From Branchiostoma floridae (taxonomy: Eukaryota; Chordata; Leptocardii; Amphioxiformes; Branchiostomatidae), in the NCBI RefSeq assembly GCF_000003815.2, contig NC_049979.1, positions 34,441,738 through 34,505,737 on the forward strand: a DNA stretch of 64,000 nt. The letters run 5' to 3'. Shown here in pieces: positions 12,147 through 23,191 of this stretch. A program made the translations under genes and the position numbers. Below the pieces are notes generated by a model that saw nothing but the letters and a program-made list of their open reading frames with translations, made no database searches and was not told the DNA's origin. Each line of letters begins with the position of its first letter. Positions within the stretch are counted from its first letter, which is position 1.

Positions 12147-15100
12147 GTATGTTCTTCTGTAGCGTGATTAGGCCCCCTTTCCACTTGACGGCGCTCTCAC
12201 GGCGCTCTCGCTGCGATGGAAAATTGGCCAGAGCGCGGTGAGAGCGCCGCAAAGCCAGAAAAAGCTGCTCTAGTGGAATCTCTCCGGCGACGCCAGCGCG
12301 CTCTCAGCGCGACAAAAAACTAAAATGTCAGCATCTTTTTATGAGCTACCAAAGATTCAAAGATCACTCAACGAATTTCAGAGATAAAGAACGAATCTTT
12401 TAACGTTCAGAGGTGATGGCGACCTTGGCGACCATGGCGCTCCCACCGCGCTCTCTGCGCGCTCTCATGGCGACCTTGGCGATCGCACCGCGCTCTCACC
12501 GCGCTCTTCCCAATTTGAGGTCGCAGAGAGAGCGCGGTGAGAGCGCCGTCCTAATGGAAAGGAGGTATAAGCACTAGTTTGCTGATTATTCTAAAAGCAG
12601 TATTCAAAATCAACAAACCGATACAGATCACACTCGACTCCATAACAGAAGCAAATTTGATGCACATTTCATATCGTAATTGTTGAACAATGTTTAAATG
12701 TGCATCCACATCCACATGTAATTACTCAATTTACAATCCTATATGTCTGCTATGCAAATCCTCTGCACACTATTGATCATGGTTTCCTCTCTTTTCCACA
12801 GCGATTTGAAGATGTGTTGAAGACACTAGGAGCTGACTGGTCCATAGCTGACATGTTGACAAAGGAGACAAATCCTGACAAGATCAACAGGACAGGTAGG
12901 ACGATATCTAATGTTTTGCATGGCTAGGCCCCCATTCCACTAGGACGGCACTCTCACGGCGCTCTCTCTGCGATGGCAAATTTGACCATCGCGGTGAGAG
13001 CGCCGTGGGAGCGCGGCCATCGCAGCGAGAGCGCCGTCACCTCCTCAGGGATGGTCTGGAACCCTGTCATACCATCGCGGTGAGAGCGCTGAGGATGGCG
13101 ATGCCACGATGATCGCCAAGAGAGCGCCAAGAGAGCGCCATGAGAGCGCGGTGAGCGCCAATTGGGATAAACAATGGTTATATGATAGGCCCCATTCCAC
13201 TAGGACGACGATCTCACCGCGCTCTCGCTGCGCTCTCAAGTGTAGTTCATACAATGTTATTATTGAAGAAGTATATTTTGATGAATTTTGTTGTCAAACC
13301 AAACCTTTGGGTCATGAAGAATCACTTCCTAGATAAAATCATGGGTAATACAAATTGAACAACTATTCAAAAAATGTTTTTATTCAGCGTTTTGAATCAC
13401 AGGATTTCTTCAGATTACGCATAATCTTAGCAGCTTTTTCTGGCGTCGCGGCGCTTTCACGGCGATGAGGCAAATTTGCCATCGCCGTGAGAGCGCCGTG
13501 AGAGCACCGTCAAGTGGAATGGGGGTATAAAAGAGTGTGTGCGTGTTTGCATGCATGCGCGCGTGTTCGTGCGAGTTTGTGTATGTATGCATGTGTGCGT
13601 TCTTGTGTCTGCGTTTATGAGTTTGTGTGGGTGGGCGTTTCAGTTCAAGAATTACTTATTGTTTTCTTATACGTTAAATCCATCTGTAACATGTTATTTG
13701 TCAAAACCTGCAATATGCATTTGAGAATGTCACCCAATATCAACATAGCCACGTTGCTTTCGTGCACAGACATCGCACAGCCCTGCATCTGCGCAGTACA
13801 GATGGGTTTGGTTGAGCTCATGAGACAGTATGACGTCATACCTGATGCCATCGTTGGCCACAGCGTTGGAGAAGTGGCAGCAGCATACGCTGCTGGTCTC
13901 CTGAGCTTCGAAGATGCCGTGCGAGTGATCTACTACAGAGGAAAGGAGCTCTGCAAGACAAGTGGCCATGGGAAAATGCTAGCCGTGCTGCACCCAATGA
14001 AAGAAGTGGAGGAGCTCGTCGAAAAGGATGAGAACAGGAACATCATCAATGTAGCCGCTACCAACAGTCCCAACCAGATTGTGCTCTCCGGAGACGACAA
14101 TGCCATCGACAGCTTCCACAACAAGCTGAAGAGTAGAGGCATCAAATGCGTCCTCCTTAAAGTGAACAATGCATTTCACAGCTACCAACAGGAACAGGTA
14201 AAGGATTCCATTCTCAAAAAGCTTAGCATCCTGTCAGCATCCAGCAGGACCACCGAGGCACAGATACCCATGATTTCTACCGTCACAAACCAATGGCTGT
14301 CCTCAGATGTCACCAACACGGCCCACTACTGGTGGACGAACATCAGACAACAGGTCCGCTTCATGCAGTCAGCAGAGGTTCTCCTGCGGGACGGCTACAG
14401 CACGTTTGTGGAGATAGGAGCTCATCCAGCCTTGGGGCCTGCCCTGAAGGATATTCAAAGCACCAGTAACTCGCGTACCACAAAGCAAAACATCATCCCC
14501 ACTCTGGTACGACCAAGAGACATCTCTTCACCAGCCGATGACCGTGAAAACATACTGGTCGCTACTGGAGCCCTGCATGTTGCAGGGTACCCAGTCAACT
14601 TCAGCCCTGCATTTGAGGAAAAGCACCGACGTGTTCGCGACATCCCGACATACCCTTGGCAGAGGGTTCTGTGCAATGCTGGTACAGAAACAAGTTCCTC
14701 TCGGTACCTGTTTCCTCAGACGTCACATCCTTTACTCGGACAAGCACAAGAAACCACCGAAGGGACGAGCAGTCAAAAGTCAAGGGTCTGGTGTTCCAAT
14801 CTCTCAGAAGAATCTGTGCCATGGCTTCAGCACCACATCCTAGATGGAAATGTGGTTGTCCCCGCTGCAGCATACATGGAGACAGCACTGGCTGCAACCT
14901 CTGAAATCTTTGCGGATCAAAATGTACTTTTCCTGAAAAACCTTCAGTTCAAACGTTTCATGTTTGCCCCCACTTCGGAAGCGGTAATCAAATCAACGCT
15001 GCAACACAAAACTACAAAGGAAAAGCACTTCAGCCTGTACAGCAAAGATGCCTCCGGTGCATGGGTCCTTCATGCCACAGCAGAGGTGCACAAGGGAGAC

Positions 15101-18100
15101 CTGACACAACCAGTTGGATCCACCAACGTCCTATCCAATGTTGCAGAGAGGTGTTTCAAAACTATTTCCAGCGAAGAGATCTATGAAGCTGCGGAAGAAG
15201 CTGGCTTCCATCTCGGTAGTTCGTTCCACTGTGTTACTTCATGCACGGCATCCGACAGCTACGAAGAAGCCGTGGTCACAGCAGAGGCACCAGAAGAGAT
15301 TTCACGAGAATTTGGGCGGTACATCTACCATCCTGCCTTCATGGACACATTTCTACACACATTTGCTTGTTTGTCACTCCTAAATGACAAGTACACTGGA
15401 AAGACACCAGCAAAACGAGTTCCATTCTCCATGAAATCTCTGTGCATCTTCAACAAAATGCCATCAAACGTCACTCTCTACTTCAGGATTTCAAAGAAAG
15501 GTCCACGCAGAGTGGTGGACATCACAGTGACCGACCCCAGTGGCCTAGACGTCATTTGCGAAGTCAAAGAGCTCATGTTTGAGGATATTGATGCAGGTTC
15601 GTCCTCCGGAATCAAGCTTTGGAATCTTCAATGGGAGCCCCTTGTCAAGAATGTGAGCGATGACGATCACGAACCAACCACATACAAGTATGTGCTGGTC
15701 CTTCATGAGAATGAAAGCTTTGGCACAACAGTGAGCACAGCACTCCAGGCCAATCTGGGGTGCACAGTTGAGATGATCAATCAAAATGTCCTATCTGCAA
15801 GTGAAGGTATCGAGAGGATGCGGACGCGTGATGATCTGGATCACGTCATTGTTCTGTATGATTTTGCTCGACAGGAGCAAACAGAGGGTTCGGGAGGCTG
15901 TCCCCGTGCTGAAGTCCTAAGATCTTTTCAGTGCCTTTCCATATTTAAGCACCTCACACAAAGTGATCATCCTCCAACACTTTGGATCTTTACACGCGGA
16001 TCATCTTCAGTGCTGGAGCAGGACACCGTGAGCCCACTCCTGGCAGGTACATCGTCTCTCTGCTTGTCCATATCACAAGAACACCCGCAGTTCAAGGTGA
16101 AGGCAGTTGACCTGACACCACAACAAAACTTCGTCGATGCAGCTGTAGAAGTTTTGTCCGTCATGAAAGCAAACCCTAGGGAAAATGAAATTGCAGCTCG
16201 TATGGTAAGCTCCCCAGACGATCAGCATGTTAACCTGTACGCTCGGAGACTGACCCCGATGAAGCCCGACCAGATTCTCACATCCTGCTCTCCCAACGAG
16301 TCATGGGCTTTTGACTCCAAACAAAGGCAAAATGGAAAGAAGCTCTACAAAGCTCATTCCAGTCCAAGCACACGAACGAGAAATGAAGCTACAGTTAAGG
16401 TTGCGGCCTTTGCTGTGTGCCCCTTTACTGACGTGATGGGGAGCTCTGATGGACCTGCCCCCGATATTCACCTCATCTGTGGTACCGTGCATCACCCACC
16501 CACAGATATGATGGTACAGGAAGGTTCCAGGGTGATGGGAGTCGTCGTGGGCTGCATCGGTCCTCACATGAACATACAAATGAGAAATCTAGTGCCCTTG
16601 CCGGATGCCCTCTCCTGGAGCGATGCTGTTGCACTAGTCAAAGACTTCATGCCAGCATTCTCTTTCTTCCAGAAGATTCAGACAGTGTGTAAAGAAGATA
16701 GAGCGGTTGTTTTCCTACCTGATGAGGATAACAAAGAGGCAGTGTCTTATGCTACCCTGGCACTACAGCAGCAGGCCGAAGTCTGTGTTGTAGCAGATAC
16801 AGTTCAAAACGTAAACATCAAAAAACATCTTGTCTGCTCAACAGAACCCCGCCCATCTACATCGACAGCAGTGATCACTACATATGACAAGCTTGACCAA
16901 GACATACCCGACAAGCACGCAAGTGTTGTGTTCTTACCTAAAGGGGAAAGGGCAGGAGATGTCCTCCAACAAGCTACGAGGAAGCTACAAGACTATGGAA
17001 CTTTAGTCAATCTGGGCGGCTCGACAATCCTGATGGACCAACTTCCAAAGAACATCAAATACATCACTGTGGATCCTATCGATAGTTCCCAAGGAGAATC
17101 TTCACTTGTCTGCATCGCGGACAACATTCAACAGCTTTTATCAAAATTTGATAGGTCAGACAACTCGCTTTCCACGCTCAAACCATCTGTACAGACCAGC
17201 ATGGAGCTGTCCTCTCTGTCCCACATATTGCACCAACAACAGAAAGGATTGAAGATGCCCGACATAGTGACTGTCGATGACAGGGAAGTGCAGCTGGGTC
17301 TGGACATCAAACAGAACCAGTTTAAGGCTGTCGACAAAGCTACATACGTCGTCACGGGAGGTCTGAAAGGCTTTGGTCTCGCCCTACTGGAATGGCTGGT
17401 TAAGTGTGGGGCAAGCCATCTGGTCGTACTTGCAAGAAGTGAACCGAATGAAGAGGCCAGAATAAAGCTAGAAGCATTGTCATCAAGGTCGGTCGATGTC
17501 AGGGTGATGAAAGTGGATGTTACAGACAAGAAAGCTGTGGAGGAAGCGCTGACTTGGGCACGTGACACAATGCCACCAATAGAGGGGATCTTCCACTGTG
17601 CAGCAGTGTATGCAGACAAATTGATGGATCAGACTGCACAAGAGGACTGGGAAAGAGTCATGCTTCCAAAGGCAGTTGGTGCTATAATCTTGCATGATGC
17701 CACGAAAAATCTACAGATGAGGATTAGACACTTTGTCCTCATCTCCTCAGTCGTTGCTCTGTTTGGTAACACGGGACAGGTCGGCTACTGTGCAGCTAAC
17801 AGCACTTTGATAGCACTAGGCGAAGCCAGACGACAAGAGGGTCTGCCTGCAACAGTCGCCAGTTTTGGAGTCATCAACAGCACTGGGTTTGCAGAGAGAT
17901 CCGGTCTTATCCAAATGTGGGAGAGAATGGGCTTGCAAAGCATTTCACCTCACGATGCATTGGAAATCCTTGGATGCATGATAGAAAATCAGTTTCCCCA
18001 TTTTGGTATCACTGCCACGTTCGATATTCGAAAATACTGCAGTGCCCACAAGTCGATGGCAATACAGCACCTACAGGCCGCTGACACCTGCTTTTCTCGA

Positions 18101-21100
18101 TTCACAACATTGATACCAAATGACGTGCTCAGCGGGTCAGTATCCCTTTCTGACAAAGTTCTTGCAACAACCAAAGACAAAGGCCTCGGGACCATACAGG
18201 AAGAGCTGATTGCTTATTTATGCCAACAACTTGGCATTGAAGACACTACCTCCATCACCGCCGAAACAAGTCCAGTATCCCTTGGACTGGACTCTCTCTT
18301 GTCCGTGAACATGAGCAACGAAATAGCAGACAAATTTGAGGTGACGGTTACATCCGTGGAACTTCTGAGTGACAAAATGACTGTCAAGGTGCTCAGTGAG
18401 TCCATCTATGACAAGATGGCTAACCTAGCTGGTAGCCAGGGAACAGAAACTGGATCCGTCAACCCAGCAGTACCTGCTGAAGGAAACTCGTGGCTTCATT
18501 TCTTTGGCAAACTCCAAGACCCGATTCATACCTTGGTCTGCTTCCCTGCAAATGGTGGAGGTCCCTCACTCTTCCATCAGTGGGGTGAACATTTTTCAGA
18601 ACACAACATCGAGGTTGTAGCCGCTACTCTGCCGGGATGGGAAAGCAGAGAAAGGGAGTCTCCTATCAGCAATCTACAACAGATTGTTGAGGCACTTGGT
18701 AGTCAAATCATGGAGATACTGATGGGTGACAAGATGGCATTCTATGGTCACAGCATGGGTGCGCTCATAGCATTTGAGGTTGCACATTTTATCCACACTA
18801 AAGGCAGGCCATGTCCGTCGCATCTGTTTGTTGGAGGATGGTATGCTCCATCTCTGCCATATCCACATCCACAGGAACTGAGGGTATCACCCACCTTGTT
18901 TGATCCTTTAGCTGGGACACAGCAGGTCATGGAAGAGGCTAAGGCATTCTCCTTCCTACCAGAAGCTGTTATTAACAACCCCGCCCACCTGCGACGTCTG
19001 TTACCGTGTCTCCAGGCAGGGATTGAAATCTGCAAGTCTTACATCTGCGCACACAAAGAACCACTCCCATGCAGGGTTGCTGCATTTGGCGGCCAGGATG
19101 ACCCATTTGTCTCCCCAGATCTTCTTGACAACTGGGAGCTTGTTACATCTGATTCACCAGCATCAAGACCAGCTTTCAGGAAGTTGATTGTTCAGGGTGG
19201 GCATTTCTTCATCACAACATCACGACAAGACGTTCTCAACAAACTGACGCATGTCCTGCAAGAAGACAATGTAATCATTCAACCTTCATACAAGGGTCGA
19301 AGAGATGCACCAGAAGTGGTCGCCATGGGAACCAATCCGTCCTCTGCAATGGTTCCCGGTGCTCTGTCACTTGTTAAGTCTACACCAGTCATTCACAAGG
19401 CAGCAGCGTATCTTCGGTACCAAATAAGACATCCCACATTCTACACTAAAAATCTGTACATCGTGTTTCGCACACAAAACATCCCTGCTGATGTCGACAG
19501 CTGGCGGTCCGTCTTTGTACAACTGATGGACCGCCATGAGACACTGAGGTCAACTTATCATGCATCAAGCGATGTTCAGCACCCAAGCGGGGCCGAGGCA
19601 AGGTACTACAACACTATTGCAGGCTTTGAAGTCTTGACTGGATATCAAGAGAAGCAGGCTGAAGAAGCAGTGTACCAGAGAACCAAAGTGCCATTCCAGT
19701 TAGACAAGGAGTATCCAGCACGGTGCATTGTTGCCCCCACTGGAAAACGGAGTGCTGTGGTTGGACTTGTCTTGCACCATATCGCAACAGATACAACCAG
19801 TCTCAATATACTATTCAAGGACTTTGGGGAAATCATGCGGGCACATTTCAAGAAGAAACCTCTTCTGAAGTCACTGGCAACACTGACGTATTGTGATTTC
19901 ATACAATACTACTACTCCTACCTTCAGCAGAACCAGAAGGAGCTACAGGATTTCTGGAGGGCAGCCCTGCCTCCTACTATTCCATCCATTAACCTTCCAT
20001 TCGCCAAGCCGAGGCCGTCAACCCTTTGCACAGAAGGTGGCTCCCTCCAGGTGGATCTGTCCAAGGAACAGGTCCACAGCCTTAAGGAATATGCAAAGTC
20101 TGTCGGCACCACAGTGTACAGCATCATTGCTACCACCTATCAACTTTTACTGCACATCTACACAGCCCACGATGACATTGTGATCGCATGCCCATTTGAC
20201 ATGAGGATGTTAGCTCCACAATTCTCCAACATCCATGGCCTCTGTCAGCATCACCTGCCATTGTGTGCCTCCTTCAAGAACAAAGAACAACCCTACCGCC
20301 AGATTATTCTACAGTCTTTCCACAAGCTTCAAGAGAGCAAGAAACATGGGATCTATCCAATAGACGAGATCATGAAATTGGTGTCGTACGAGAAACATCC
20401 AACGATGGATCCCATCATGCAGCATATAGTTGTGCAGAATGACCAAACTGGTCTGAACAAAATGTCCAATGATAAGATAACCATACTCAAAAACGATTAT
20501 CATGATTATGCCAATGACTTTGTCCTCCACTTGTTCCAAGACACCAACACGAAATCTGTCAACTGTAGCGTCCGATACGCAAAGTCCTTATTTGATGAAG
20601 AGGTGGCGCAGTGCATGGTGAATGACTATTTCACTTTGCTTTCCACATGCCTTAAGAATCCAGAATGGAGTGTTTCAAAAATCATCAGTACCGTGGAAAT
20701 GACAGCCTTAAACAGCAAGCCCGGGGCAGTGTATTCTATGAACGATGATCAGCTACACCACCAAGAACTTGTCAATGGAGGACCCATGCAAGAGGAGACC
20801 ATTCATGGATATTTCCAACTCCAAGCAGCAAGGACACCGACATCTCGCGCAGTCGTCTCCTTCAATGGAGCTGATGTCTCGTATCGAACCCTCGATGAGC
20901 AGTCTGATCATCTGGCCTCTGTACTGACGGTCATGAAGTCCTCCCAGAACAGCAAAGAGAATGTAGTAGCCATTTACATTACAGAAAACAACTACGTGGC
21001 ACAAGTACTCCTTGGAACATGGAAGGCTGGTCTAGCCGTGTGTCCCTTGCCTTTGGACGCGACAGAAGACAGCATTTCTGGCCTGACCGCAACAAGCCAC

Positions 21101-22814
21101 ATCGCGGCGATCATCACAGATCAGATGAGTGCTGCCACAAAGCTATTTCCTTCTCAGCTGCATAACTGCATACTCAACATTGACCACATCTGGGATGAAG
21201 CGAGGGACAACTCCACAGACAGAACCTGCTCATTACAGGTTTGCAAGTACGCCTTTGTGATGACCACTACCACTACACCTACAAGGCTCGTCAGGGGCAC
21301 CCATGCAGGACTGCTAAACCGACTCAAGTCAACATGGCAAGAGTTTCCCCACCAGGCCAATGACATTTGCTGTCTCAAATCTCCTCTTGCCGGTCGAGTA
21401 GATGCTATGTTAGAGCTCTTTGGCCCTCTTCTGCAAGGCGTACCAGTGGTTATCATCCCAACGGCTCTCCTCTTTAAGCCTGCTCTACTGTTGGAGTGTA
21501 TCTCTGGGTGTAAGATAACAAGGCTATCTGGTGTACATCAGAGATTCTGGAACACACTACTCCAGGAGCTAAGCAGTACGTCGAGGAGGAAGAGATGGAA
21601 ACAGCTGGCGCTCAAGTACGTCTTTACCGATGCAGGCAGCACCAAATCAAGCACATTGACTGAGTTGTCACGGGCACTCCCATATGCAACTATCGTCAGT
21701 ACGTACAGTACCTTAGAGGTGTACTCTGGCGGGCTGGTCGCCAGTGGGTCAGAGTCAGACCCTTTTAACGAGAGCACGATCGCGATGAAACCGATGAACA
21801 ACACCAAGATCACAGTGCTTGTAAGCAGCGAGAACGGACAAGGAACCCTCTGCATTTCTGTTCCTGAACTATCAGATAATGTTGTGGATGACTTCCCAGC
21901 ATTGACCATCATCAAAGATGGCATCCCCTACTACATAACTGAAAGACAGGCGTCCTTGACAGCGTCAGGAATGGTTCTACTGGCAAAAGAATGTAAAAAT
22001 GGTGACAGCAAGGAGGCCTCAACAGGATCCAGCAGCCCCGACTCCCACCGGCGGCTGATCAAAGCCTCCAGTCCAGATGAGCCACACGAGCTGAACTATT
22101 GGCTCCTGCAGATGCTACAGAAAGGTATGTGCTTTCTCTGCCCCAAGTTAAATGAACGACTTATGACCCTGATATATATAATAGTTGTGTATTCAATCTA
22201 TGTTAGGTGCTTGTAATCTAATTATTAAAACTATTTTGTACCTGGTGTTACCGTATGCAAGCAATAACAATATTTCAAACTACACCCCTTAGTCAAAAGG
22301 AATAATATGTTATCTACAATGTACATCAACAAAGCAATGACTAACAGCAAATAAAATAAAAACGTCAACAGGTATTACAAAAATTCTCTTGTTGCTTCCT
22401 TTTCACAACTCATTCCCTGATCAGGTTTTGATGCCAATCGGTCATAGGATCTGATAGGTTTCATGTTGACCACTTGAACAGGTACTATGGTGAGGAAGAT
22501 GACATCCAAAGGCTGGTCCCACAAGAAACTTCTCCAGCTGGTGGTGGAGAATGACTCGACTGCGAACCTTCTGTGGGGCTCCAACAACAAATCCAGACAG
22601 CTTCCAGTCTCCAGCATTTCCAGTATCCAGAGTTCCACAGTGGAAGGTGGGAAGTCATTACAACACCTCTCAAGAATATAGCATTGCATAGCATTTACGT
22701 TAATTTTCTGATTTCGAAATTTGTACCTGAAGAAAAAAATGGATTTGACAGAACTTGAAATGTCAGACCATGCATACTAACCAGCTTACATCCTATATAA
22801 GCTTATATCCTGCC

Positions 22815-22873
<59 letters not shown>

Positions 22874-23191
22874 AGACCTCAGATACAGCTCAAAGTTCAG
22901 CTGCACATATACCACCAATTCTTATAGTCCACCATACAAAAGGCACAGTACTTTTTGCTGTGCAAGCTTTTGTGAAAAAATTGTTATAAGTTGATATTCA
23001 ATTTCTTTCCTATAGTAAATCCACATTTTGTACTGTCAACAGGAAAACCCAGCCTTCATTTGATAAGCGAGGAACGAGACTTCACCTTCCTCTTCAACTC
23101 CAACCAGGACCAGGAGAGTTGGAGGCACGCCCTGTGGACCCTCATCAACACAGCTGCAGATGGAGATTCAGATGAAGACACACGACTTTAG
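10654..23191 (+). CDS. Hybrid polyketide synthase / NRPS-like megasynthase with C-terminal PH domain (5' partial, 5 exons)
   Basis: Exons 10654-12146, 12802-12895, 13770-22124, 22482-22646 and 23043-23191 all have GT-AG borders and matching phases, giving about 3417 residues to a TAG stop. Visible order (residues of the partial protein): KS 1-420, AT 465-760, DH 845-1140, linker and ER-like region to 1690, KR 1717-1960, ACP with its serine near 2037, thioesterase 2105-2362, condensation 2392-2839, adenylation-like 2862-3272, PH 3312-3407. KS, AT, DH, KR, ACP and TE keep their catalytic motifs. ER and adenylation regions have lost theirs. The role inferred from the family is iterative assembly of a malonyl-CoA-derived chain, probably cytosolic or membrane-associated. 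The first exon starts inside KS with the second base of a codon, so an upstream exon is missing. No second carrier domain follows the condensation domain. The product is unknown. Confidence 0.9.
12147..12801 (+). other. PKS intron 1
   Basis: GT-AG intron of 655 bp. Most of it is the fold-back element at 12169-12568; the rest has no recognised signal. Confidence 0.85.
12169..12568. mobile_element. Fold-back MITE-like element in PKS intron 1
   Basis: About 400 bp beginning TAGGCCCCCTTTCCAC and ending in its near inverse (GGAAAGGAGGTATA). Both ends lead into GACGGCGCTCTCAC-type inverted arms, and the interior is full of GAGAGCGC motifs. A TA dinucleotide at both edges fits a TA target duplication. 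It has no coding capacity. Confidence 0.7.
12802..12895 (+). CDS. PKS exon B: short acyltransferase exon
   Basis: A 94-nt exon between CTTTTCCACAG and GTAGGA. It reads RFEDVLKTLGADWSIADML and continues to INRT, joining the N-terminal AT motif to the next exon (INRT-D-IAQPCICAVQ). Phases are 0 in and 1 out, which fits both neighbours. It is too short to be recognised alone and is called from the join. Confidence 0.85.
12925..13529. mobile_element. Composite of fold-back elements of the same family in PKS intron 2
   Basis: Left-type termini (TAGGCCCCCATTCCACTAGG) occur at 12925 and, slightly altered, near 13187. A right-type terminus (AAGTGGAATGGGGGTATA) ends at 13529. Palindromic GAGAGCGC arrays lie between. 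This looks like nested or rearranged copies of the element in intron 1. Confidence 0.6.
13530..13642. repeat. Imperfect GT-rich microsatellite in PKS intron 2
   Basis: About 110 bp of TGTG/TGCG/TGCATG repeats, read through by an apparent frame upstream of the real exon start at 13770. A Z-DNA-prone alternating purine-pyrimidine tract. Confidence 0.8.
13770..22124 (+). CDS. PKS exon C: 8.36 kb exon carrying AT, DH, ER-like, KR, ACP, TE, condensation and adenylation-like regions
   Basis: The acceptor GTGCACAG at 13769 and donor AAAG|GTATGT at 22125 bound one uninterrupted coding exon. AT has GHSVGE (Ser codon 13862-13864) and NAFHS, the malonyl-type pattern. DH has HILDGNVVVP (His 14834-14836) and HPAFMDTFLH with the catalytic Asp. 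KR has TGGLKGFG, a Lys in MLPKAVG, and GYCAAN (Tyr 17786-17788). ACP has LGLDSLLS (Ser 18293-18295). TE has GHSMG with later Asp and His. The condensation domain has HHIATD. Open reading upstream of 13770 is GT-rich intron and should be excluded. Downstream of 22124 the frame runs 92 bases into the intron. Confidence 0.92.
16380..17230 (+). other. Degenerate enoylreductase-like region of the PKS
   Basis: The stretch NLVPLPDALSWSDAVALVKD resembles the medium-chain reductase fold of PKS enoylreductases. Where an active ER has a glycine-rich NADPH site, this protein has VVFLPDEDNKEAVSYATLAL, with no GGVG-like motif. I infer a structural, non-reducing remnant; the preceding 250 residues are probably the KR structural subdomain. 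Confidence 0.6.
18500..19270 (+). other. Internal type II-like thioesterase domain
   Basis: An alpha/beta-hydrolase with VCFPANGGG near the start, PGWESRERES (cf. the PGRxxR element of GrsT-like type II thioesterases), the nucleophile GHSMG (18746-18760), GGQDDPF for the acid and GGHFF for the histidine. It directly follows the ACP but is not C-terminal: 1.0 kb of condensation sequence and more follow. Type II thioesterases usually edit stalled chains, so a proofreading role is possible, as is release. Confidence 0.8.
19360..20700 (+). other. NRPS-type condensation domain
   Basis: The active-site motif HHxxxD reads HHIATDTT (HH at 19774-19779); the usual glycine after Asp is threonine. An earlier RHETLRSTY matches the conserved RHExLR motif. 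Length (about 450 residues) is normal. It sits after the thioesterase and before an adenylation-like region. The retained histidine suggests possible amide or ester bond formation; the acceptor substrate cannot be read from the sequence. Confidence 0.82.
20770..22060 (+). other. Degenerate, shortened adenylation-like domain
   Basis: The start (IHGYFQLQAARTPTSRAVVS, then VSYRTLDEQSDHLA) is typical of an adenylation N-subdomain. The ATP-binding core, normally TSGSTGxPKG, reads TTTTTPTRLVRG. The later Y-GPTE position reads TYSTLEV and the YxTGD position reads YYITER. No C-subdomain with its catalytic lysine is visible before the PH exons. Adenylation activity is therefore doubtful. Confidence 0.7.
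22482..23191 (+). CDS. PKS exons D and E: pleckstrin homology (PH) domain and stop codon
   Basis: Exons 22482-22646 and 23043-23191 join in phase 1 to the large exon and to each other. The peptide begins GTMVRKMTSKGWSHKKLLQL, passes through ANLLWGSNNKSRQLPVSSI, then LHLISEERDFTFLFNSNQD, and ends in the helix ESWRHALWTLINTA. This follows the PH pattern of an N-terminal Gly-Lys-W strand, seven strands and a C-terminal amphipathic helix with invariant Trp, over about 95 residues. The tail is acidic (DGDSDEDTRL). The basic patch in the first strands could bind phosphoinositides (inference). A divergent PH-like fold of other function is the main alternative. Confidence 0.75.
22814..22873. repeat. 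(TA)n(GA)n(G)n microsatellite in last PKS intron
   Basis: A TA run followed by a GA run and a G run, inside the intron between the two PH exons. Confidence 0.95.

Noticed and set aside
13514-13769. Apparent protein start of the 2900-codon frame at 13514
   Set aside because: It reads through a GT-rich microsatellite and intron. The acyltransferase alignment and splice phases put the exon start at 13770.
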